64,000 bases of DNA, from assembly GCA_023213315.1 (NCBI GenBank), contig JAKCPI010012501.1, forward strand, positions 45,542 through 109,541. Direction: 5' to 3'. Numbering within the stretch: the stretch's first letter is position 1; each line of letters opens with the position of its first letter. The notes beneath the pieces were generated by a model that saw nothing but the letters and a program-made list of their open reading frames with translations, was not told the origin of the DNA and did not search any database. Of this stretch, positions 57,001-64,000 are shown one piece after another. Source of the DNA: Euborellia annulipes (Eukaryota > Arthropoda > Insecta > Dermaptera > Anisolabididae). The position numbers and the translations under genes were made by a program.

Positions 57001-60000
57001 AAAGAGCTTTTCGCGACATGGTCTGTGTGTGTGTGTGTGTGTGAACAAAATATCTCAAGAACGAAGAGCTAGGAGGTTGAAATTTGTTATTTGGAACGGG
57101 ACACGAAGCTTTTGAACAAAATCGGCCAAAGAGTAGGCCTACTAATACTTTACTTATGTACTTTTTCATTTTTTTTTTCGATTGGTTCTCAAAAATTCGC
57201 TCCAACGATTTTGATTAAAATTCAAAAATCAATTATTTTTTAGATGCTCTTTAGAATGTATATTCTCATTTTGCCCTTGAAATCTTTTAAAGCCAACTTT
57301 ACTCTCTTGCCTATCTCGACACACAAAAAATCTGGTGTGACAAGCTTTCGATTATTGAATATAAGAGAAAGTTGTGTTAGTCACACCAGGTTTTTTATCT
57401 TAATCTTATCTTATACTATTAAACGAGCAATATACGTTTATTTGTTTGTTTGTTTGTTTATATGTAAGCATATCAGTTCTCGAAAACGGCTCTAACGATT
57501 TTTTTCAAATTTTAAATATATACTATTTGTGGTCCCAAAATGAAATTGTGCTAGGTCTGATGTTTGGGAAAATTCGGGAACTAGTACTTTACTGTTGTAC
57601 TTTTTTAGTTTTTTCTAATTTTCTCGAAATTCCTTTTAAAGATTTCTTTCAAATTTTAAATATTTGCTGTTTCCGGGATAGAATACAAATTGCGCTAGGT
57701 CTCTACTTTGAGAAACCTCGAGTACTAGTACTTTACTGGTGTACTTTTTTTTTAGTATTTTCCAATTTTTTTGAAATTCGCTTTAAAGATTTCTTTCAAA
57801 TTTTTAATATTTGCTATTTCCGGGTTAGAAAACAAATTGCGCTAGGTCTCGTTTTCGGGAACCCTCGAGTACTAGTACTTTACTGGTGTACTTTTTTTAG
57901 TATTTTCTAATTTTCTTGAAATTCCCTTTAACCTTTTTTTTTTCAAGTTTTAAATCGTTCTTAGTTCCGGCATAGAAAACAAATTGCACTAGGTCTCGTC
58001 TTCGGAAAACCTCGAATACTAGTAATCTACTGGTGTATCTTTTTAGTTTTTTCCAATTTTCGTTTTAAAGGTTTTATAACGTTCAAAGCCTAGTGGGCTT
58101 GCTTCCTGGTCAAACTCTCCCTTTCTTTACCCTGGACCCACACATTTAACTCTCCACTAAGCCCTCGGGGCTTGGCGTAGAGGTTAGCATGCTAACCTCG
58201 TATACCAAACGTCGCGGGTTCGGACCCCAGGCAGTCCGATGATTTTATTTAAGCCAATTGGATACCAAGTGGCTTAAATAAGAATGCCTGGACCCCAAAT
58301 AATATATATTCATAACGGTTATCGTAAATGTCTTATATGGCCTGAGTTGCCGAAAAGACTGTGTGAATGTGTGTGTGAGTGTGAGTGTGAATGAGAAAAA
58401 AGTGTGAATGTTAAAAAAAAAAAAAAAAAAACTCCAAGAATATTAAATTTTAATTAATGGGCAATTTTGTAAATTTCTAGCTTTAATTGATCCATCTCAT
58501 TCACACTCACACTCACACACACATTCACACAGTCTTTTCGGCAACTTAGGCCATATAAGACTTTGACGATAACCGTTGTAATTAATATATCAATTTGGGG
58601 TTCAGGCATTTCTATTTAAGCCATCTGGTATCCAAATGGCTTAAATAAAATCATCGGACTGCCTGGGTCCGAACCCGCGACGTTTGGTATAGGAGGTAGG
58701 CACGCTACCTACTACGCCAGACCCGGGGGCAATTTTGTAAATTTAATTTTTTATATCAATAATTACTTACAATGTATTTAATTTAATAATGTCAAATCAA
58801 AGCCCAATTAGTCGAAAAATACCTATTATTTAAATTATATTATTAAAATACTAATTATTAATTAATTTTATTGAAAATAATAATTTTTAATTGTCTCCAG
58901 GCTGACGCATTTCCTGGGCAACTCTTACGTATATCTCATGATTAAAGCTTTCTTATGAGGCAGTCTCCTCTAGGTATCCACTCAGTAATGTTGCTATTCC
59001 TCAAAGCTCTTCATGGACTGTTATTTCTTATTTTGGTGTTTTTATTGATGTTACCATTGAGAAGCAAGTTGTCTTGTTATAATTTCTTTCAAATTTTAAG
59101 TATTTTCCTATTTCTTCTATACAAATCAAATTCCCGCCCCTCGACTATTCGTACTTTACTGATGTACTTTTTTTAGTTTTTTACAATTTTATTAAAAAAA
59201 AGACCGAGCTTCGGCTCGGTCACCCCGGAACTATATTTGTACAGTACTCAAAGGCAGGGATTCGAATCAAGACTTTTATTAATAAGAAGGAATGCGTTTT
59301 GGTTCGCGGGCTTGCTCGATCAAAAATTAAATTATTCAATTAAAAATATCAATTAAAAATTCGATTCCGCAAAAACAAAATTTCCCGTGGGGTGAATTAA
59401 GATTTGAGCTCCGGACCCCTTAAGGAAGAAATTTCAAGAAAATGAAATTTTAACCATGGAAATTATTTTTTATTAGAATTTTAAGGTCGGACCGCAAAGG
59501 GCTCGGGCCCCGGGGATATAGCTAGCTCCCCCCCCCCCCTTGAGAAGAAACAAAAGAGAAATGAAGGCTGCAAACTCAATTGATGAGAAGTGGGCAGACG
59601 TTGACGATTATGCTATTATGTGTTTTAATGACTAAATGATGATACATTTTGAATCAGATTCTTGAAATAGATTTGCAAAATTTATAACAACGGTGAACAT
59701 TACAGATTATTCATCTACTTTCATTTCTAGAAGAATATGGCTGCTGACCCAGGGAGTGTTTGCAAAGAATCCTGACAGGCGTAGGGAGATTATTTTGGCT
59801 GGCAAACAACAAAAATTGTAGAGCAATAAAACGCCGGTCACTCGAAATAAATTCCTAATGAAATTATTTTCAAAAATTTGCTCAATTCAAAAAATTAATA
59901 TTTCCAGAAAATTTTTTCTCTGTCTTTTAAACTCTTACTCTTAGAATAGCCTCCGGGTGTGGCGTAGTAGGTAGCGTGCCTACCCCCTATGCCAAACGTC

Positions 60001-61897
60001 GCGGGTTCGGACCCAGGCAGTCCGATGATTTTATTTAAGCCATTTGGATACCAGATGGCTTAAATAGAAATGCCTGGACCCACAATAGATAATATATATT
60101 ACAACGGTTATCGTCTAAAAGTCTTAAATGGCCTAAGTTGCCGAAAAGACTGTGTGAATGTGTGAGTGTGAGTGTGAATGAGAAAAAAGTGAGAATGTTT
60201 AAAAAAAAAAAAAAACTCTTTGAATAAAGATAATATTTTGTCCCTTTACAACGGCAGCCCTGTAAATAAGTAAATACAAATCTGGTGTGACTCGTCGCAC
60301 AGCAGATTAGAATTCAACATGTAATAAAATTTATAAACATGGGAAAATATTTATATTCTGTTACCATGGCAACCATTTCTCCTATCTTTCCTATGAAGTA
60401 CAAGAGTAAAGTGTGCTTCAAACAATTTTGTCGAAAAAATGAGAATACTGGTATACATTTTAAAGAGAATCTAAAAAACAATTGATTTTTGAATTTTAAT
60501 CAAAATCGTTGGAACGAATTTTGAGAAAAGGGAAAAAAACAGAAAAAGTGCATCAGTAAAGTACTAGTACTCTTTGGCCGATTTCGTTCAAAAGCTTCGT
60601 GCCCCTTGTGAGGGGAGTATTTAACTTCAATATAAAATTTCAACCTCCTAGCTCCTAGAATATTTTGTCCACAAACACACAGACCATTTTATGGGATTCA
60701 CAACGGACCCTAAAACGTTTATTTCAGTCAAAATCTCGATATCAAATGTTTGGCAGCAAGTAACCAGCGATTCTTAACCTTATTTATGAAAAAGCGAAGA
60801 TGGCAGTCGGGCAGAATAAAATAAAAAGAGTAAAAATGCAAAATTGAGATGGCGTTATTTGTTTGGCAGGTGTCGCCCAGATCGATAGCATCTCCTTACC
60901 TGTCGCCCGGGGATGAAGTTCTCTCCTTGGCCGGCATCGCAGCTTCAAGATGGTCCTTGGCGACAGCTCGGGCTGTCGTCGGCCGACCTGAAAAGGCTCT
61001 CGAGTTGCTTATCAGAAAAAATTCTTCCACCTCCGGATGGATTCCCGCAGTGCCGATAACAAAATCCCCGGCACGTCCATTTTTTACTCCCCCGCCCACT
61101 TCTACGTGGACGCCCCCAAGTCAGGTATTTATTTATTTATTTATTTGTCAAAGTTTTTCCATTCTCAGGATTTCTTGTTTCCTTTCCAGATCGGGGCCAA
61201 TCTCAACAAAAGCAGCAGCGGATTCTGGTCCACGTCAAGATCGAGCCAAGATCCGAGTTGCCCGAGCTCCGTGAATGGTTTAATTTCCCCGGCATCGAGT
61301 TCAATATTTTCTTTTAATCTCTCAAGATCTACAACCGAAAATTCTTTGGCCTCCCAATCCTCTCTTTCTTCGGGGTTTCAAAGTTCAGAAAATTCGTTAA
61401 AGAAGTCGAATTCAGAATTTAATAATTTCCAAAATTTTGAATATTCTCAAACTACAGCAAATGTTCCAAATAAACTAGAGAATTCTGGGAAATATTTCTT
61501 GGACGGTTTTAACAAAAGCAAAACGACAAATGACATCCGAAATCAAAATTCACCGACAGTCATAAAAACGACGTTAAAAGTTCCGCTGAATAGAAACGAA
61601 TCGAGGCTTTCCAATTCGTGTTCATTCGAATCCTCTGTTAATTTCCCCTTCAATAACGCCCCGTCGGCTCCTTCGCTGAGTCCCGGCTTCTTTAGAGCCT
61701 CCGATTATTCCTTTACAAGCGAAGAGGATTCTTGCTCTAACTACGATTCAGAAGTTTCTAACTATTCGTCAAATGCCTCGTGCTGCACTCAGGGAAGTTA
61801 CGATTCAGATTCAGAATCAACGCTAGATGGTTCCGAGGAAACTGAATTCAAATATTATTCTATGGATAAATCAAATGCAAATTCTCTTCTCGAATAA
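54062..61897 (+). CDS. ZASP/PDLIM-like PDZ-domain protein, short form
   Basis: Three coding exons (54062-54172, 60870-61124, 61190-61897) join in phase to 357 residues. Residues 1-90 are a PDZ domain of ZASP/Enigma type: VPWGFELIGGRDTLQPLFIG provides the carboxylate-binding loop, then SPGDEVLSLAGIAASRWS and LELLIRK. Family members bind alpha-actinin at Z-discs and adhesion sites. The remainder is a low-complexity Ser/Asn-rich tail with an acidic end (SDSESTLDGSEETEFKYY). No LIM domain is visible, so this may be a short isoform ending in an alternative last exon. The second intron is only 65 bp. An alternative frame is open across it from 61037, so intron retention cannot be excluded. The stop TAA lies inside AATAAA (61893-61898). 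TTTCGCAG precedes the ATG, suggesting a 5'UTR exon upstream. Confidence 0.82.
54495..54755. mobile_element. Fold-back element with GGTCG-stem hammerhead-like core
   Basis: The arms carry ATGAAGATGGTCGCATA, CGACC and GAAACGTCGC: minus strand at about 54540-54512, plus strand at 54706-54737. GGTCG/CGACC forms a perfect stem II. The first base of CTGANGA is A in both arms. About 160 bp separate the cores. It lies in the large PDZ-gene intron. Confidence 0.8.
55450..55895 (+). repeat. DR1 copy carrying a Tc1/mariner-type MITE
   Basis: DR1 blocks run up to TACTCTTGTATG (55545) and resume at CTTTACAGAAGACCTGGTAA after 55767, ending in an eroded 3' hairpin. The insert is described separately. Confidence 0.75.
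55548..55765. mobile_element. Tc1/mariner-type MITE with TA duplication
   Basis: Ends read CAGTGAGGGACAATATTAAG with the exact inverse at the right, flanked by TA at 55546-55547 and 55766-55767. The 218-bp interior repeats TGGTGAAATCTTTAGCTGAA, also found at about 1915-1945 as a fragment of the same family. Confidence 0.88.
56896..57395 (+). repeat. DR1 copy
   Basis: Begins TTTTTTACTTTGCTTTCC, has GACGTCGAGATTTTGATGGA, a (GT)n run near 57026-57043, and GACACGAAGCTTTTGAACAA. It ends with the 3' hairpin (AATCTGGTGTGACAAGCTTT and inverse). A shorter 5' fragment precedes it at about 56522-56573. Confidence 0.8.
57440..58075 (+). repeat. Tandem repeat of about 125 bp period
   Basis: Four to five units share TTTCTTTCAAATTTTAAATA, TTGCGCTAGGTCT and GAGTACTAGTACTTTACTGG. 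A related single unit is at about 59070-59185. The 154-codon open frame across it is a product of the repetition (each unit keeps frame) and I do not call it a gene. Confidence 0.8.
58161..58431 (+). mobile_element. Full-length tRNA-derived SINE, plus strand
   Basis: Reference copy: head GCCCTCGGGGCTTGGCGTAG, A-box region, B box GGGTTCGGACCC, body ATTTAAGCCAATTGGATACC, AGTTGCCGAAAAGACTGTG, a (GTGTGAGT)n tract and A19. Confidence 0.92.
58495..58730 (-). mobile_element. tRNA-derived SINE, minus strand
   Basis: Inverse of the previous copy, 60 bp away. CAATTTTGTAAATTT occurs at 58463 and again at 58731, a probable target duplication. Confidence 0.88.
59949..60214 (+). mobile_element. tRNA-derived SINE, plus strand
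   Basis: Head GCCTCCGGGTGTGGCGTAGT, B box GGGTTCGGACCC, the shared body, a (GTGAGT)n tract and a poly-A tail of about 15. Confidence 0.9.
60281..60745 (-). repeat. DR1 copy ending near a PDZ-gene exon
   Basis: Collapsed 3' hairpin (AATCTGGTGTGACTCGTCGC), X-box-like GTTACCATGGCAAC at 60360-60373, and the body to ATCTCGATATCAAATG. It ends about 125 bp before exon 2 of the PDZ gene. Confidence 0.8.
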
Positions 61898-61984
61898 AGT
61901 GCCAGACCCTCTCACTGACTGACTAGTTCACTCTTTAGACGTTAGCTCAACATTCATGATTCTTTCGTTCTTCAATATATATTT

Positions 61985-63307
61985 TTGCTTACTTTTTTGG
62001 GTTTTTCTTTCTCCATTGTAATTTAGATGACAAAAACCTTGCGCATGACCTATTCTGATTGAGATAAGTAAAGAAATTAATTAAATAGATTTGAAAATAT
62101 AAAAAATAATTTTATCGAAAATTGTTTATTATTATTTTTTAGTAATAAATGATAAAGGAGCTAACTTCAGCTGATAATTGAAAAAAAAAACAAAAGAATA
62201 ATTTTTTTTAATCAGCCTCTGTCTCAACATTCAAATTATTCTTGCATTCTTTTCATTTAGGCGCGCTATTTGTTTTGTCACTAAGACCGAGAATTCCCTA
62301 GTTTTTTAAATTTTTTTTTTTAATCAGAAGGAAACCGAACTGCAACCGAAGGACCGAAACAATTAGGTCGTGACCCCTGAAGTTGTTTTGTCACTAGTGT
62401 CGACTTCGGTTCGGTTTCGGATCGGTTCGGCTCGTCTCAGTTCGGTTCGAAACCATCCAGTTAGAAGCTATTCGGTAGCCCTTAAAAATAAATTTTCGGT
62501 CCCTTCGGGCCCGAAAATTTTTTTAAAAAAGCTATCGAATCAAATCCTAACTGGATAGGTTCGAGCCGAACTGAGTTGAGCCGACCAAAAGGGAACCGAA
62601 CCGAAGCCGAGGAATTCCTTAGTTGTTTTGAATTTTTTTTCTAAAAATAAAAAAGAACCGGACTTAAAACCGAAGGTCTCGAGCCGCCTCCGGCGGCTCT
62701 CGGACAAAGGATCCCCCGCAAGCTTCTTTAAAATATTCTGGATGAATATTTTTTAATCTAAAACAGAACCGACCTTAATTAACCGAAGGTCTCGAGGCCG
62801 CCTCCGGCGGCTCTCGGACAAGGGATCACCTGCAGCTTCTTTAAAATATTCTGGATGGATATTTTTTAATCTAAAACAGAACCGACCTTAATTAAGCGAA
62901 GGTCTCGAGCCGCCTCCGGCGGCTCTCGGTTAAGGGATCCCTGCAACTTCTTTAAAATATTCTGGATGGATATTTTTTATTTAAAACAGAACCTACTATT
63001 TACCAAAAAAGACACGGGCCTCCATCGGGGCCCGCGGACCCCAAAGATGTTCTTAATAAGAGTAGCAAACTCGAGCCTTTCTACTAAAAAAAAAAGTCAG
63101 TGAATACTTTAACTTTTAATACAACATGAAGTTAGCTCCTTTATCGTTCAATATTTTTAAAAACTAACTATTTTCGATAAATTTATTTTTTATATTTTCA
63201 ACTCTATTTAATTAATTTCTTTACTTATCTCAATCAGAATAGGTCAGGCACAAGGTTTTTGTCATCTAAATTACAATGGAGAAAGAAAAAACCAAAAAGT
63301 AAAAATA
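61985..63307. mobile_element. Large inverted-repeat element, family A copy 2
   Basis: The arms (61985-62170 and about 63110-63307) are about 190 bp inverted repeats sharing TTCTCCATTGTAATTTAGAT, GACCTATTCTGATTGAGATA and GATAAAGGAGCTAACTTCA with the 13147-14774 element. The interior has a smaller inverted repeat of GGTTCGG-type motifs (62393-62612) and three tandem units of about 105 bp at 62655-62985. Each unit has TCGAGCCGCCTCCGGCGGCT, itself a strong hairpin. No coding sequence. Confidence 0.8.
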
Positions 63308-63870
63308 CGGGAATTCCCTAGTTGTTTTGAATTTTTTTCTAAAAATAAAAAGAACCGAAGGTCGAGACCCCTGCAAGTTGTTAAAAAAAAACGATTCTTA
63401 CTGTATTTCTGACCTCTCCTCATCATCCTTCTGCCCAATCAAACCAAGATCCATACAAGATTTCAATACTTGCAAATTTTCCATCCATTCCAGATTCATC
63501 CCGAGTCGAAATCGAACGCCTGGTTTGAGTCTACAAAACCTCAGAATCTAATTGTTGTCTAAGTAGACTTAACAGAATCAAACTAGGATTTGAAAGCATG
63601 GTTTCTATGGGAATTTGATAGTCTGGTTTGGTTCTAACAAGTCTACTTATGTCCTTTTTTACATGTTTAGACTCAGACCAGGTATTCGAAATACTAGTTT
63701 AAGTCTACCAGATCTACTATTACGACCAGCAGTACTGAATGCTGGAATCCTAGTTTTAGGCCTATGAATTCTCATTTAAAATTTGTTTATATACATATAT
63801 ACAGAGTGACAAAAAAAGTTCTGATAATTTTGTTTAGATTAGCAAAGAGGTATGCTTGTTTTTTGGCAAT
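63308..63870. other. No gene recognised
   Basis: Begins with a duplicate of the GAATTCCCTAGTTGTTTTGA segment also found in the element at 62610-62640. Beyond that I see only weak repeats of a TCTACYAGNTYTAC kind (63540-63770). Confidence 0.4.
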
Positions 63871-63872
63871 GA

Positions 63873-64000
63873 GAAAAATAACTTTTTAGAGTGTTTTCTT
63901 CAAATATTTCGAAGACATTTAATAGCACTTCACCGCTGATGAAGAAGTCCTATTAAATGCCATCGAAATATTTGGAAAACCCTCTAAAAGTTATTTTTCT
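63873..64000. mobile_element. Fold-back element with hammerhead-like core, cut by window end
   Basis: GAGAAAAATAACTTTTTAGA at the left is inverted at the window edge. CTGATGA (63936-63942) and GAAA (63965-63968) stand in the usual order with 22 bases between. The right flank is not visible. Confidence 0.6.

Noticed and set aside
57446..57910. 154-codon open frame with repeated FFQI-type peptides
   Set aside because: It lies entirely within a tandem DNA repeat whose unit length keeps the frame open; composition is Phe/Leu/Ile-rich as expected from T-rich DNA.

Overview
This is a window of an animal nuclear genome, most likely an arthropod and perhaps a crustacean. All recognisable genes are split by GT-AG introns. 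The DNA is AT-rich and unusually dense in mobile elements. The ERCC1, STAMBP/AMSH and CISD2 orthologues are clearly metazoan, and one promoter carries an arthropod-style TCAGT initiator. The crustacean guess is inference only.

Layout of the genes. 1456-2298 (+): last two exons of a ShKT-domain secreted protein. It meets ERCC1 (2307-7558, -) tail to tail with 8 bp between stop codons. ERCC1 is head to head with STAMBP/AMSH (8427-15787, +), 868 bp apart. Two diverged single-coding-exon integrase-derived genes follow (19248-20357 and 22226-23278, both -). A mucin-like type I membrane protein gene runs from 25436 to 43598 (+), with a 14.9-kb first intron. CISD2 (46061-51669, -) encodes exactly 135 residues. 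A ZASP/PDLIM-like PDZ protein (54062-61897, +) closes the window. I assembled ERCC1, STAMBP, CISD2, the membrane protein and the PDZ gene exon by exon; every junction is phase-consistent.

Between and inside the genes lie repeats that can be grouped. (a) A dispersed family with a hairpin at each end, called DR1 here: about 20 copies or fragments, full length about 680 bp. (b) tRNA-derived SINEs of at least three types. (c) Small hAT-like elements with perfect 8-bp target duplications, and Tc1/mariner relatives. (d) Several fold-back elements whose arms carry a hammerhead-ribozyme-like core (CTGANGA, stem, GAAAC, often GTC). (e) Large inverted-repeat elements at 13147-14774, 48330-50516 and 61985-63307. 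Several insertions are nested and can be dated relative to each other.

The genes do not form a pathway: ERCC1 is DNA repair, STAMBP endosomal deubiquitination, CISD2 an ER/mitochondrial Fe-S protein, and the PDZ protein probably cytoskeletal. The best candidates for something new are three. The first is the integrase-derived gene pair, with lost catalytic residues, a conserved 5' splice acceptor and, in one copy, two SUMO-interaction-like motifs. The second is the fold-back family with hammerhead-like cores. The third is the DR1 family, which also spreads an RFX X-box-like palindrome.
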